A stretch of 64,000 nt of DNA, taken from NCBI GenBank assembly GCA_965199765.1, contig CBDATC010000001.1, forward strand, positions 496,001-560,000, read 5' to 3'. Of the stretch, positions 8,234 through 17,831 are shown piece after piece. A model generated the notes under the pieces. That model was not told where the DNA came from, made no database searches, and was given only the letters and a program-made list of their open reading frames with translations. The position numbers were made by a program, and so were the translations under genes. The stretch comes from JAPOXR01 sp965199765 (GTDB taxonomy: Bacteria > Pseudomonadota > Alphaproteobacteria > Rhodobacterales > Rhodobacteraceae). Every line of letters begins with the position of its first letter. The stretch's first letter is position 1.

Positions 8234-11200
8234 AGGCAATGGCCGGCGGTCCGTTTCCACCTGCTCCGCTTTTGAATCGCGGCTATGCCGAGCTGTGCGT
8301 GACAACGAATTTCACTTTTCTCACCGGCGCGTCTCATCCCGAAGAGATGGTAACGCGTGCGGCCGAACTTGGTCTGGAGGCCATAGCCATCACCGACCGC
8401 AATTCGTTGGCGGGCGTTGTTCGGGCTTACAGAGCATTGCAAAATCTCCGCGAAGAGTCCGCCGGAACGGTTCGTATCCATTCACAACGTTTGGCGGACG
8501 CCCGATCGCGCCATGAAATTGGCAATTCGGAACTGATTCCCTGCCCCGACATGCCAAACCTGCCCAAACTGATTGTGGGATGCCGACTGGTCCTGCGCGA
8601 CAGTTCGGTCGACTGGATAGCGCTGCCTCGCGACCGAGCCGCCTATCAGCGGCTGTCCCGGCTTTTGACCCGCGGCAAGCTCCGGGCCGGAAAAGGCGAA
8701 TGCGAACTGTATCTGAAAGATATGCTGAACGGCTGCACTGGCATGATCCTGATCGCCTTGCCACCGGGGAAGCTCAAGAATGCCTGCGCCGCGGTCCAGA
8801 CCATCCAGCGCCAATTTCCAGGCCAAGTCTTCTTTGGCGCTGCACCGCGTTATGATGGCAGCGACCAAGCTTATTTTGATGCATGCGCACAGATAGCTCT
8901 GCGCCTTTCCACACCTATGGTAGCAGTGGGCGACGCGCTGCTGCATCACTCCAGTCGCCGGCAACTCGCCGATGTGCTGACCTGCATTCGCGAACATATC
9001 ACCATTGACAGAATTGGCAGGAAAGCCCTGCCCAATGCCGAACGGCGTCTGAAGGGGTTCGAGGACATGGCGCGGATGTTCCGCAACCATCCCGGCGCGC
9101 TGCGGCGCACGCTGGAAATCGCGGTGCGCTGTTCGTTCTGCTTGAGCAACCTGTCCTACGAATATCCTGATGAAATCAACAAAGGGGAAGACCCTCAGAG
9201 ACGGCTGGAGCGGCTCACTAAGGAGGGCTTGGAACGACGCTGTCCTGAAGGAATACCGGAACGGTATCACAAACTGGTGGAAAAGGAGACGCAGCTGGTC
9301 AAACAGCTGGGCTTCGCAGCCTATTTTCTGACTGTTCATGACATCGTTCAGTATGCTCGCAGCATCGGCATTCTCTGTCAAGGAAGGGGTTCCGCGGCGA
9401 ATTCCATTCTTTGCTATGCGCTCGGCATCACCGATGTCCGGCCCGATCAGATCAACATGGTGTTTGAGCGATTCGTCTCCAAACACCGGGGGGAGCCGCC
9501 GGATATCGACATTGATTTCGAACACGAGCGGCGCGAGGAGGTGATCCAGTGGATTTACCGGACCTATGGCCGCCACCGATCCGGGTTATGCGCCACGGTG
9601 ATCCATTTCCGGTCCCGCGCGGCAATCCGTGAGGTAGGGAAGGTGATGGGGCTCTCCGAAGACGTAACCTCCAGCCTTGCAGGGCAGATATGGGGCATGT
9701 CTAATGGTGGAGCTGACCCGGACCGGATCAAAGAATTTGGTCTCGACCCAACCGACCGGCGCTTGGCCCAGACCATCCGACTGATCAATGAGCTCATTGG
9801 CTTTCCCCGCCATCTCAGCCAGCATGTGGGCGGATTCGTCATTACCAAAGGGCGGCTGGATGAGCTTTGCCCCATCGAAAACGCTGCCATGAATGATCGC
9901 ACGGTCATAGAATGGGACAAGGATGATATAGATACGCTCGGCATTCTCAAAGTCGATATTCTGGGTTTGGGTATGCTTAGCTGCATCCGGCGGGCCTTCG
10001 ACCTGATGAAACAGCACAAGGGGCAGGAACTGGCCATTGCCACTGTTCCGCAGGAGGACAAGGCCACCTACGACATGCTGTGTGTGGCTGATGCGGTTGG
10101 GGTGTTCCAAGTGGAAAGCCGGGCGCAAATGAATTTCCTGCCAAGGATGCGGCCACGCACTTTCTACGATCTCGTTATCGAAGTGGCGATCGTGCGTCCC
10201 GGACCGATTCAAGGAGGCATGGTGCAACCTTATCTAAAACGCCGACAGGGGTTTGAAAGGGCGGCCCCTCTCAGCCCCGAACTGGACAAAGTGCTGGAGA
10301 AAACGCTCGGCGTGCCCCTGTTTCAGGAGCAGGCGATGCAGATCGCTGTTGTCGGCGCCGGGTTTTCAGCGGAAGAAGCCGACAGGCTGCGCCGGTCGCT
10401 GGCTTCCTTCAGGCATGTTGGAACAATTGAACGGTTCAAGGACCAGTTCATCCAAGGCATGGTGAACAACGGTTATGATCTGGATCTGGCCGAGCGCTGC
10501 TTTTCACAGATTAAAGGTTTTGCCGACTACGGCTTCCCTGAGAGCCATGCCGCTGCCTTTGCCATGCTGACCTATATATCCTCATGGCTGAAATGCCACC
10601 ATCCGGCGATCTTTGCCTGCGCTCTGCTCAATTCCCAGCCGATGGGCTTTTATGCCCCGGCCCAGATCGTACGGGACGCCCGCGAACATGATGTGGAAAT
10701 CCGTCCGATCTGCGTGAACCACAGTGCTTGGGATAACACTCTGGAGCACCGCGCGGATGGCGATCTCGCGCTTCGCCTGGGCTTTCGCCAAATCAAAGGC
10801 TTCAAAGAACAAGATGCGGAGTGGATCGTGGCTGCCCGCGGCAATGGCTATCGCGACCCTGAAGCGCTCTGGTTTCGCGCGGGTCTGCCTCCCGCCACTC
10901 TGGAACGTTTGGCCGAGGCCGACGCTTTTTCCGATCTGGGTCTGACCCGGCGCAAAGCTCTCTGGCATGTTAAAGCCGTTCGCACCCAACGTCCTCTTCC
11001 GCTTCTCGACGACCCGATAGACGGCGAATGCATCCAAGAAACCGATGTGATCCTGCCCACCATGCATCTGGGTGAAGAGATGGTGGAGGATTATGTCTCA
11101 ATGCGTCTCAGCTTGCGCACGCATCCGATGGAGCTGCTGCGCCCTTCCATTCCCGGCATTCTGCCGCATGACAGCCTGACCAATGCGCCGCTGAGCCGCG

Positions 11201-11586
11201 CCAGTGTCTGCGGGCTCGTGATAACCCGGCAGCGCCCTGGCACCGCTTCTGGCGTGATTTTCCTGACCCTTGAGGATGAAACCGGTGTTTCGAATGTGGT
11301 GGTATGGCCGAAAATCCACGAAAAATTCCGGCGCGCTGTCATGGGCGGACGCCTGCTGCGTGTCGCTGGCTATTTGCAGCGCGAAGGCATTGTGATTCAC
11401 CTGATCGCGCAGGAAATTCAAGATATGTCACACCGGCTGACCGATCTCGGCCTCCCGATGGACGACGTTCTAGGGATTGCCCAAACCCGAGCCGACGAAA
11501 CCATTCGTCCCCGTCGCCAGCCGCCGCGCGCCATGCATCCCCGCGAACAGGCCAAACGGCTGTTTCCAAGCCGGGATTTCCATTGA
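8230..11586 (+). CDS. dnaE2: error-prone DNA polymerase DnaE2 (ImuC)
   Basis: A 1118-residue C-family polymerase. The PHP domain begins near residue 16 (Y-A-E-L-C-V-T-T-N-F-T-F-L, then A-I-T-D-R-N-S-L-A-G). The palm holds G-R-G-S-A-A-N-S and the catalytic P-D-I-D-I-D-F-E-H near residue 417. A-D-Y-G-F-P-E-S-H-A-A lies in the thumb/fingers region, and an OB fold appears near residue 1000. Length and the R-x-H-P-M segment fit DnaE2 rather than the replicative DnaE1. With imuA and imuB it forms an SOS-induced translesion cassette. Base composition here is visibly richer in G+C than in the surrounding genes. Confidence 0.95.
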   Translation: MKAMAGGPFPPAPLLNRGYAELCVTTNFTFLTGASHPEEMVTRAAELGLEAIAITDRNSLAGVVRAYRALQNLREESAGTVRIHSQRLADARSRHEIGNSELIPCPDMPNLPKLIVGCRLVLRDSSVDWIALPRDRAAYQRLSRLLTRGKLRAGKGECELYLKDMLNGCTGMILIALPPGKLKNACAAVQTIQRQFPGQVFFGAAPRYDGSDQAYFDACAQIALRLSTPMVAVGDALLHHSSRRQLADVLTCIREHITIDRIGRKALPNAERRLKGFEDMARMFRNHPGALRRTLEIAVRCSFCLSNLSYEYPDEINKGEDPQRRLERLTKEGLERRCPEGIPERYHKLVEKETQLVKQLGFAAYFLTVHDIVQYARSIGILCQGRGSAANSILCYALGITDVRPDQINMVFERFVSKHRGEPPDIDIDFEHERREEVIQWIYRTYGRHRSGLCATVIHFRSRAAIREVGKVMGLSEDVTSSLAGQIWGMSNGGADPDRIKEFGLDPTDRRLAQTIRLINELIGFPRHLSQHVGGFVITKGRLDELCPIENAAMNDRTVIEWDKDDIDTLGILKVDILGLGMLSCIRRAFDLMKQHKGQELAIATVPQEDKATYDMLCVADAVGVFQVESRAQMNFLPRMRPRTFYDLVIEVAIVRPGPIQGGMVQPYLKRRQGFERAAPLSPELDKVLEKTLGVPLFQEQAMQIAVVGAGFSAEEADRLRRSLASFRHVGTIERFKDQFIQGMVNNGYDLDLAERCFSQIKGFADYGFPESHAAAFAMLTYISSWLKCHHPAIFACALLNSQPMGFYAPAQIVRDAREHDVEIRPICVNHSAWDNTLEHRADGDLALRLGFRQIKGFKEQDAEWIVAARGNGYRDPEALWFRAGLPPATLERLAEADAFSDLGLTRRKALWHVKAVRTQRPLPLLDDPIDGECIQETDVILPTMHLGEEMVEDYVSMRLSLRTHPMELLRPSIPGILPHDSLTNAPLSRASVCGLVITRQRPGTASGVIFLTLEDETGVSNVVVWPKIHEKFRRAVMGGRLLRVAGYLQREGIVIHLIAQEIQDMSHRLTDLGLPMDDVLGIAQTRADETIRPRRQPPRAMHPREQAKRLFPSRDFH

Positions 11587-11660
11587 AAGAAACAGAGGCG
11601 CCGAGTTCCGGTCGATCGAACGCTTGCGCTTCACTGACGCATTTCGACTTCTCTGGACCA

Positions 11661-11825
11661 TCAAACCGGTGGACGGGAGTCTTCAAAGCATTCCAAAACA
11701 TATCGGAGCGCCGCAAACACCGCAGCGACCAGCATTCCTAGCCAAAACCAGTTGCAAAATATGAAATGCGCCACGCGGTTTTCAGCCTGAGAAACCGACA
11801 ATTTCGCGGTATAATCTTCAGCCAT
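11661..11825 (-). CDS. small membrane protein, 54 residues
   Basis: An ATG at 11825 opens a 54-codon frame ending in TGA at 11661. The peptide has a polar N-terminal 20 residues (E-D-Y-T-A-K-L-S), one hydrophobic helix from about residue 21 to 44 (F-C-N-W-F-W-L-G-M-L-V-A-A-V) and a short charged tail. It lies 53 bases after hflX on the same strand and converges on dnaE2. A weak GGGA ribosome site stands about 10 bases upstream. The clean layout of a single-span protein argues that it is real, but I do not recognise a family. Confidence 0.5.
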   Translation of the reverse strand: MAEDYTAKLSVSQAENRVAHFIFCNWFWLGMLVAAVFAALRYVLECFEDSRPPV

Positions 11826-11878
11826 TGCTCAATATTCCCGGAGACCTGATCTTCCCCCAACTCGCCGACACAACCAAA

Positions 11879-13171
11879 CTATAATTCCCTGAACCGCCTT
11901 TCCTGCTGCGATGTCCAACACACCCGAATTCTATAACCTTCCTGTGAATGACGCTCTTCCTTCACCACGCCTTGTTCGTGCAGCCAGGCACTGCGCCTTC
12001 CATCGGAGTACGGCAAAACAATCTCGCATTCATTGGTGCAGTTCAGCAATACTTTCGACATCCTGTCGAGCAGCGTGTCTATTCTGTCCCCGGTCAAGGC
12101 TGATAAAGCAACCACATCGGCGTTCCGCCCAGCATTCGCAATCAGCGCCTCGCTTTCACCTGAACCGACAAGATCAACCTTGTTCCAAACCTCCAGTCGC
12201 GGTGTTGTTTCATTGACGCCCAGCTGTTCAAGCACGGCTTCAACGTCAGATGCCCGACTTGTGGAGTATTCGTCACTGATATCTCGGACATGAAGAATCA
12301 AATCTGCTTCCCGCACCTCTTCCAGTGTTGCGCGGAAAGCTGCAATCAGCTGAGTTGGAAGATCACTTATAAACCCGACGGTATCACTGAGAATAGTCCT
12401 AAGACCCGTAGGCAGAACACAGCCCCTCATGGTCGGGTCCAAGGTTGTAAAGGGCATATCTTTCGTCTGCGCTTCGGACCCTGTGAGTCGATTGAAGAGC
12501 GTCGATTTGCCAGCATTCGTATATCCGACAAGCGCGACCACGGGAAATGGAACCTTCTTGCGCGCGGTTCTGTGCAAACTCCGTGTCTTTACAACCTTCT
12601 CCAGCTTTCTTCGCAATCGTGAAATCTGTTCGTCGATCGCACGCCGGTCTGCTTCAACCTGTGTCTCGCCTGGGCCACCCACAAATCCAAGCCCGCCGCG
12701 CTGGCGCTCAAGGTGGGTCCAAGCGCGCACCAGCCGTGTTCGCTGATAACTCAGCGCCGCCATCTCCACCTGCAGCACGCCTTCCCGAGACCGCGCTCTG
12801 TCCGAGAAAATTTCCAAGATCAGGCCGGACCTGTCCAGAATTTTGACATCCCACGCCTTTTCAAGATTGCGCTGCTGCACCGGTGTGACCGGACCGTCAA
12901 TCAAGACCAGATCCACGCCCTCTGATTCAAAACGTGCGCGCAGCTCCGTCACCTTGCCGCGGCCAAACAGCAAGCCTGGACGCGCGGCAGCAAGATGCAC
13001 GGATTCTGATCCAAGTATCTTCAGACCCGGAAGCGCATTAGCCAACGCCAAGGCCTCTTCCAATGCATAGTCTGCCCAGTCTCCCCGCCTGCTTCCAGCG
13101 ATGTTTGGATGCAATACCCATGTGGGGGTCAGCGCAGATTCGAAATCTCTTATTTTTTTGGATTCATGCAA
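11879..13171 (-). CDS. hflX: ribosome-associated GTPase HflX
   Basis: A 430-residue GTPase that splits stalled or hibernating 70S ribosomes. The N-terminal HflX domain contains G-x-x-x-E-L, D-L-V-L-I-D-G and Q-Q-R-N-L-E. A glycine-rich linker G-G-L-G-F-V-G-G-P-G-E-T-Q-x-E follows. The G domain shows G1 G-Y-T-N-A-G-K-S-T, G3 S-D-T-V-G-F and G4 N-K-V-D. All nucleotide-binding motifs are intact. hfq, its usual upstream neighbour, is not here; cobT precedes it by 132 bases on the same strand. Confidence 0.95.
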   Translation of the reverse strand: MHESKKIRDFESALTPTWVLHPNIAGSRRGDWADYALEEALALANALPGLKILGSESVHLAAARPGLLFGRGKVTELRARFESEGVDLVLIDGPVTPVQQRNLEKAWDVKILDRSGLILEIFSDRARSREGVLQVEMAALSYQRTRLVRAWTHLERQRGGLGFVGGPGETQVEADRRAIDEQISRLRRKLEKVVKTRSLHRTARKKVPFPVVALVGYTNAGKSTLFNRLTGSEAQTKDMPFTTLDPTMRGCVLPTGLRTILSDTVGFISDLPTQLIAAFRATLEEVREADLILHVRDISDEYSTSRASDVEAVLEQLGVNETTPRLEVWNKVDLVGSGESEALIANAGRNADVVALSALTGDRIDTLLDRMSKVLLNCTNECEIVLPYSDGRRSAWLHEQGVVKEERHSQEGYRIRVCWTSQQERRFREL

Positions 13172-13303
13172 TCAAACTTAGCCCGAACACCATAGTCGAC
13201 ACCAACCCGCCATTGCCCGGCGCGCTCTTCAAGAACCGGACCTCGGCCAAACACCCGATAGCGCTAAACGACGAAGCACGAAAGCTGGAGCGATTTGTAG
13301 AGT

Positions 13304-14344
13304 CTATGCGCCGCGTTCAGAGACCCCGGCCTCGTCAAATGTCGCCATGCCGGAATGACAGGCCAAAGCCGACTTTACAATTCCAACCGCCAAGGCTGCA
13401 CCGGAACCTTCACCGAGCCGCATGTCAAGATTAAGCAAAGGCTCCATACCCAGACGCTCCAGCAATCTGCCGTGTGCCGCTTCCGCCGAGCGATGCCCTG
13501 CCAACATATGTGACAAAGCGTCAGGTCTAACCGTGAGAAGCGGCGCCACTGCTGCACAGCAAACGAATCCGTCAAGCAAAACTGGAATGCGAAGGAAACG
13601 CGCCTTAGCTGCAGCTCCGGCCATTGCTATGAGCTCCCGTCCTCCCAACGCCTGAAGAATCCGCAAGCTGCGGGGCTTGCAAAAAGAAATATTCTGTTTC
13701 AGCGCAATGCGCACTGTTTCGACTTTATGCCGAACTCTTTCGTCACTGATTCCCGTCCCTCGTCCAACCCAACTTTCAGCATCACCGCCGAACATCGCGC
13801 TGCAAATAGCGGAAGCACAGGTTGTGTTGCCAATCCCCATTTCACCGATCACGAGCAATCCAGTGTCTTCCGAAACCGCGTTCCAGCCAATGGACATGGC
13901 CGAGACCGCTTCATCCTCCGACATCGCCGGGCCTTCCGAAATATCCATTGTTGGAGTGTCCAATTCAATGGGATAAACCTCTAAAGTCGCTCCAACAGCA
14001 ACTGCAATCTGATTGATCGCGGCTCCGCCAGCCTCAAAATTCGCCACCATCTGACTGGTTACATCCGATGGGTAAGCTGAAGTCCCTTTGCGGGCGACGC
14101 CGTGATTTCCGGCGAAAAGCAGAATTTTTGGATTGAGAAGCCCTGGGTCCGCATCCCCGCGCCAGCCCGCATACCAACACGCAATCTGCTCCAGCCGACC
14201 CAGTGATCCCGGCGGCTTGGTCAATTGCTTGTCGCGATCAATCGCCGCTTGTACATTGTCGTCACTTTCATCCTCTGCTTCACAAAACATTGCAGCAAAG
14301 TCATTTAAGTTCCGGAAATTTTTTTTGTTCACGGCAGTCTTCAT
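13304..14344 (-). CDS. cobT: nicotinate-nucleotide-dimethylbenzimidazole phosphoribosyltransferase
   Basis: A 346-residue enzyme that activates dimethylbenzimidazole to alpha-ribazole phosphate for the lower ligand of cobalamin. Visible signatures are K-P-P-G-S-L-G-R-L-E, F-A-G-N-H-G-V, the G-E-M-G-I-G-N-T-T substrate loop, and L-G-E-G-S-G-A-A-L near the C-terminus carrying the catalytic Glu. Length is normal. It is divergent from cobS with only 78 bases between, so they probably share a control region; no cobalamin riboswitch consensus was found there. Confidence 0.95.
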   Translation of the reverse strand: MKTAVNKKNFRNLNDFAAMFCEAEDESDDNVQAAIDRDKQLTKPPGSLGRLEQIACWYAGWRGDADPGLLNPKILLFAGNHGVARKGTSAYPSDVTSQMVANFEAGGAAINQIAVAVGATLEVYPIELDTPTMDISEGPAMSEDEAVSAMSIGWNAVSEDTGLLVIGEMGIGNTTCASAICSAMFGGDAESWVGRGTGISDERVRHKVETVRIALKQNISFCKPRSLRILQALGGRELIAMAGAAAKARFLRIPVLLDGFVCCAAVAPLLTVRPDALSHMLAGHRSAEAAHGRLLERLGMEPLLNLDMRLGEGSGAALAVGIVKSALACHSGMATFDEAGVSERGA

Positions 14345-14422
14345 GCGCTCATTTCACCCGTTGCTGAAATTCCATCGATTCGTTAGCCCTGCAACGTCAC
14401 TACAGGGACGTGGGATACGGCC

Positions 14423-15187
14423 ATGCATTTCAGATTGCCCCCAATAAGTCGACGGGACCTCTTGTTAGACATTGATTCGTCAGTCGGATTTCTGACGTGT
14501 CTCCCTACCATAATCGCTCATTCCAATCCACGACCGCAAGGGGCATGGGCATGGCCCATCATAGGCGCTGCGATCGGAGCGGCTGCCGGCGCCATCATGG
14601 TTGCACTGCTATCTCTTAACATCTCGCACTCAATCTCGGCAGTCGTCGTCTTGGCTTTACTCGCAGCTGTGACAGGATGCCTGCATGAAGATGGTCTTGC
14701 CGACACCGCAGACGGTTTATGGGGTGGAAGCGATGCCCAGCGCCGTTTGAAAATAATGCGCGATAGCCGAATCGGCACCTATGGAGCCGCTGCTCTGATC
14801 TTGGCATTCTTGGCGCGGCACACCGGAATTATCGAAGCATCCGCCCAATTCAATTCCATACTCTTTCTAGCTGTGGCGGGTGCTGTTTCAAGGGCGCTAA
14901 TGGTGTTGTTCATGAGTCGATCCTCGTATGCCCGAACGGATGGACTTGCTGCTCGTTTCGGAAGACCGAAACAACAAACGGCATATTTGGCTTGCGGACT
15001 GGCTTTCATTTTTGCACTGCTAGCCGTTGGCTGGGCCGCTTTCGTTGTGATCCCCGTTGCTGTGGTTTGCGCAGCCACACTCAATCTAGCGTGTCGCCGA
15101 CTTATCGGAGGCGTTACGGGTGACACGCTCGGCGCTATTCAGCAGGTTGCGGAAATTGCCTGTCTGCTGTGCCTTGCTGCATTGTGA
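14423..15187 (+). CDS. cobS: adenosylcobinamide-GDP ribazoletransferase (cobalamin synthase)
   Basis: A 254-residue integral membrane enzyme joining adenosylcobinamide-GDP and alpha-ribazole in the last steps of cobalamin synthesis. The diagnostic H-E-D-G-L-A-D-T-A-D-G motif lies near residue 89, followed by R-D-S-R-I-G-T-Y-G. Several hydrophobic helices cover the remainder. It is divergent from cobT, so nucleotide-loop assembly is encoded as a pair. The gene ends ahead of a clear intrinsic terminator at 15290-15315. Confidence 0.93.
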   Translation: MHFRLPPISRRDLLLDIDSSVGFLTCLPTIIAHSNPRPQGAWAWPIIGAAIGAAAGAIMVALLSLNISHSISAVVVLALLAAVTGCLHEDGLADTADGLWGGSDAQRRLKIMRDSRIGTYGAAALILAFLARHTGIIEASAQFNSILFLAVAGAVSRALMVLFMSRSSYARTDGLAARFGRPKQQTAYLACGLAFIFALLAVGWAAFVVIPVAVVCAATLNLACRRLIGGVTGDTLGAIQQVAEIACLLCLAAL

Positions 15188-15289
15188 AAAGTTACATGCT
15201 CGCGCTCGCTTCGCGATCAGCGTCACCTTTGATGACGAGATGAGCTTGGTGCATTGGCGGAAACCGCCCGCAATCGCCCAAAGGTTGCG

Positions 15290-15315
15290 GCTGCTTTCCG
15301 GCAGCTATTTTTTTC
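15290..15315 (+). terminator. intrinsic terminator after cobS
   Basis: GCTGC, a 6-base loop, GCAGC, then TA and a run of seven T. It reads in the cobS direction and overlaps the last bases of the convergent carD gene. It is the clearest intrinsic terminator in the window. Confidence 0.72.
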
Positions 15316-15817
15316 GGGCAACCAAAATACTGTCCATTCTCTCATTCGCGTTCTGCTGAGTTACGCCGGTCACCGTTGCGATTTCGCGTCCCAGCCGCTC
15401 AAAGGCCGATTCGAATAGCTGGCGTTCGGAATACGATTGCTCCCGCTGATCGTCCTTACGATGCAAATCCCTTACAACCTCTGCAATCTGAATGATATCG
15501 CCTGAATTGATCTTTTGATCGTATTCCTGCGCGCGGCGCGACCACATCAGTCGCTTAACAACAGCTTTTTGTTTAAGAATCGTCAACGCTTGGTCAACAA
15601 CCTCCGGGTTCGCAAGCGGACGCATGCCGATGCCTTCTGCTTTTTTGGTCGGCACACGCAGCGTAAGCTTGTCTTTCTCAACATAAATGACGAACATTTG
15701 AAGCTTGATGTCGCCGATCTCATGATCTTCAATGCTTGTTATCTTTCCTACGCCGTGGGCAGGATAAACAATGTGATCGCCAACTTTGAAGTGTTTGTAT
15801 TTGCGTCGTCTAGCCAT
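15305..15817 (-). CDS. CarD/CdnL family transcription regulator
   Basis: A 170-residue RNA polymerase-binding regulator. The N-terminal Tudor-like RNAP-interaction domain shows F-K-V-G-D-H-I-V-Y-P-A-H-G-V-G and the strand pattern ending in T-L-R-V-P. The C-terminal helical DNA-contact domain contains W-S-R-R-A-Q-E-Y, D-I-I-Q-I-A-E-V-V-R-D-L and the conserved S-Y-S-E-R-Q-L-F. These proteins stabilise open promoter complexes, notably at rRNA promoters. Its neighbour fdxA on the same strand is the usual alphaproteobacterial arrangement. Confidence 0.93.
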   Translation of the reverse strand: MARRRKYKHFKVGDHIVYPAHGVGKITSIEDHEIGDIKLQMFVIYVEKDKLTLRVPTKKAEGIGMRPLANPEVVDQALTILKQKAVVKRLMWSRRAQEYDQKINSGDIIQIAEVVRDLHRKDDQREQSYSERQLFESAFERLGREIATVTGVTQQNANERMDSILVARKK

Positions 15818-15998
15818 TCCGCGATCCCTTAATGGGCGGTCGTCTCTCAGCGACCAAATTATCAGATCAAATGTGGCTGATGGCTGGAGTTTTCAAGCCG
15901 AGGCTGTTCATGGAACTCCTGAATCAGTCGCTTTTGAGCGACACATGTGGACAAATTTGATGCCTAAGATCTGTTGATCGGGATTTCCTGCCGCAATG

Positions 15999-16337
15999 TT
16001 ATGTGCCCTTGCCGGGCTTTTCCGAAAAATATTTTTCGAGCTTGCCTTCTTCGTTTTCCCGCTCTTCCGCGCCTTCGGGCGGGTCGATTCTTTCGTAGAT
16101 CACAGGCCAAATCTCAGAATACTTCCGATTGAACTCGACCCACTGCTCCATACCTGGTTCTATGTCGGGCCGGATTGCGTCAACCGGACATTCCGGCTCG
16201 CAGACTCCACAGTCGATGCATTCATCGGGATGAATGACGAGCATGTTTTCGCCTTCATAAAAGCAATCAACTGGACACACCTCCACGCAGTCAGTGTATT
16301 TGCAGGCAATGCAGCTGTCTATTACAACATAAGTCAT
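15999..16337 (-). CDS. fdxA: seven-iron ferredoxin FdxA
   Basis: A 112-residue ferredoxin carrying a [3Fe-4S] and a [4Fe-4S] cluster. Cys ligands are seen in C-I-A-C-K-Y-T-D-C-V-E-V-C-P and C-I-D-C-G-V-C-E-P-E-C-P. The E-N-M-L-V-I-H-P-D-E stretch is nearly invariant. The C-terminal extension is rich in Glu and Lys, as usual in this type. I prefer ATG 16337 (M-T-Y-V-V) because family members start there; an ATG three codons earlier is possible, and neither has an obvious ribosome site. Confidence 0.94.
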   Translation of the reverse strand: MTYVVIDSCIACKYTDCVEVCPVDCFYEGENMLVIHPDECIDCGVCEPECPVDAIRPDIEPGMEQWVEFNRKYSEIWPVIYERIDPPEGAEERENEEGKLEKYFSEKPGKGT

Positions 16338-16649
16338 CGAATTCATGCACGATATCTGGAGAAGGCAATGGGCAGATATATCCTAATCGATGCAATTTCA
16401 AGATCCGGCCTTGATCTGCTCGGCATTCCATTAGTTCGGAAGTCCCAAATGCATTTCAGAATTTGCTGTTATTTGTGAAAGTTGGCTTTCATGACAATTG
16501 ATTCCGAGCCGCAGAACAAAAAAAACGGAGTGCTATGAAGACCATTTTCTCGGGGTTTGGATGCTCCTGCTCAAGGGACATTGCCGGATCGGTTCAAACG
16601 GGAAGCAAACAGTCATCCCAAATATTCAGTGGTACGCGGGATTCTTAGT

Positions 16650-17831
16650 ATGCGGCAAGCCGTCAATAGCAACACAGAATCGGGCATAGCAGTCGTCGAT
16701 GTTGAAACCACTGGATTCGGACGACAAGACCGAGTGGTTGAGATCTGCATTCTTGTACTTGACCCCGAATCATGCGAATTGCTCGAACAGTACGACACAT
16801 TGGTCAATCCCATGCGCGATATCGGACCGATTCACATTCACGGAATCACTCCAAGCATGGTGCAATGCGCACCAACGTTTAATGAAATTGCTGAATGCGT
16901 GGCCGCGCGGCTGCATGGGCGTGTCATCATCGCCCATAACGCGCCATTCGACACCCGCATGATTAAACAGGAATTTGATCGAATGAACCTGCCCATTCAT
17001 ATGGGCCGTCCCATCTGCACATATAGAGCAACCAGACAAAAGCTGAAACATGCCTGTGAAAATCATTCCATTCCACTGCTCAACGCCCATTCGGCGCTTT
17101 CGGATGCCCAAGCCACGAGCCATCTTGCCAGTGCATTGGGTTTGCATCGAAAACTAATGGAGCACGAAGCCGTGCAACGGAAATTCGCTCCGGTTCAATT
17201 CACACACCGAACACATCGCCGCAACCAAATGCGAGTGGACGAATCAGAGCGCAGTTGCATGCGGGAAATGGTGGAGAAAAGCCCTTTTCCTTCTGTTCAT
17301 GGAAAAGTTGGATCATACCTGCACATGCTGGATTGGGTTCTGGACGATGCGGTTATAGATTCCGATGAATGGAATACGTTGGACAGCATCGCCCGCGATA
17401 TGGGAATAACGCCGAGCGAACGAGAAAAGGCCCATCAGGATTACTTCAGCTGCATCCTTAATGCGGTTAAGAGAGACGGCATTGTCACTCCTGAGGAAAG
17501 CCGCCTATTGGCTAAAATCGCCAAAGCGATGCGGCTGCCGAACCAAGCTATTCCTCCGGTTTCGGAGAAATTGGATGTGAACTTTCAAGAACTTTCTGAG
17601 CCCGGTCTGCGCATATGCTTCACTGGTAATTCAGCGCCTCTGTCACGAGATGAATTGGAGGCGATGGCCGAGAATAGAGGGTTTGTCCCAGTCAGAGGGG
17701 TGACGAAACGAGGTTGCGATATGCTTGTCGCCGCAGATACAAGATCCCAGTCATCAAAGACCAAAAACGCAAGACGGTGGGGGATTCCCATCATATCAAC
17801 CAAGGATTTCACAAACAGCTTCAATCAATGA
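16650..17831 (+). CDS. DEDDh exonuclease with C-terminal BRCT domain
   Basis: A 393-residue protein. Residues about 15-175 form a DnaQ/RNase T-type 3'-5' exonuclease: D-V-E-T-T-G, H-N-A-P-F-D, and H-S-A-L-S-D supply the DEDDh residues. A middle helical region (about 210-320) resembles a TerB-like fold with W-V-L-D-D-A-V-I-D. The last 70 residues look like a BRCT domain (I-C-F-T-G, then R-G-V-T-K-R-G-C-D-M-L-V-A-A-D and a G-I-P-I-I-S end). Such proteins trim DNA ends in repair. It lies on the plus strand between fdxA and the helicase, where related genomes usually carry a small S4 RNA-binding gene. The start with M-R-Q-A-V is preferred to an upstream ATG that adds an atypical tail. Confidence 0.8.
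   Translation: MRQAVNSNTESGIAVVDVETTGFGRQDRVVEICILVLDPESCELLEQYDTLVNPMRDIGPIHIHGITPSMVQCAPTFNEIAECVAARLHGRVIIAHNAPFDTRMIKQEFDRMNLPIHMGRPICTYRATRQKLKHACENHSIPLLNAHSALSDAQATSHLASALGLHRKLMEHEAVQRKFAPVQFTHRTHRRNQMRVDESERSCMREMVEKSPFPSVHGKVGSYLHMLDWVLDDAVIDSDEWNTLDSIARDMGITPSEREKAHQDYFSCILNAVKRDGIVTPEESRLLAKIAKAMRLPNQAIPPVSEKLDVNFQELSEPGLRICFTGNSAPLSRDELEAMAENRGFVPVRGVTKRGCDMLVAADTRSQSSKTKNARRWGIPIISTKDFTNSFNQ

Noticed and set aside
6346..11421. Long antisense and frame-shifted reading frames across imuA, imuB and dnaE2 (for example 8482-9576 minus).
   Set aside because: They lie wholly inside well-supported genes, and their peptides show no domain; GC-rich codon use explains the openness.
14345..14422. 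Cobalamin riboswitch between cobT and cobS.
   Set aside because: The space is only 78 bases, with one short hairpin and no cobalamin-box consensus.
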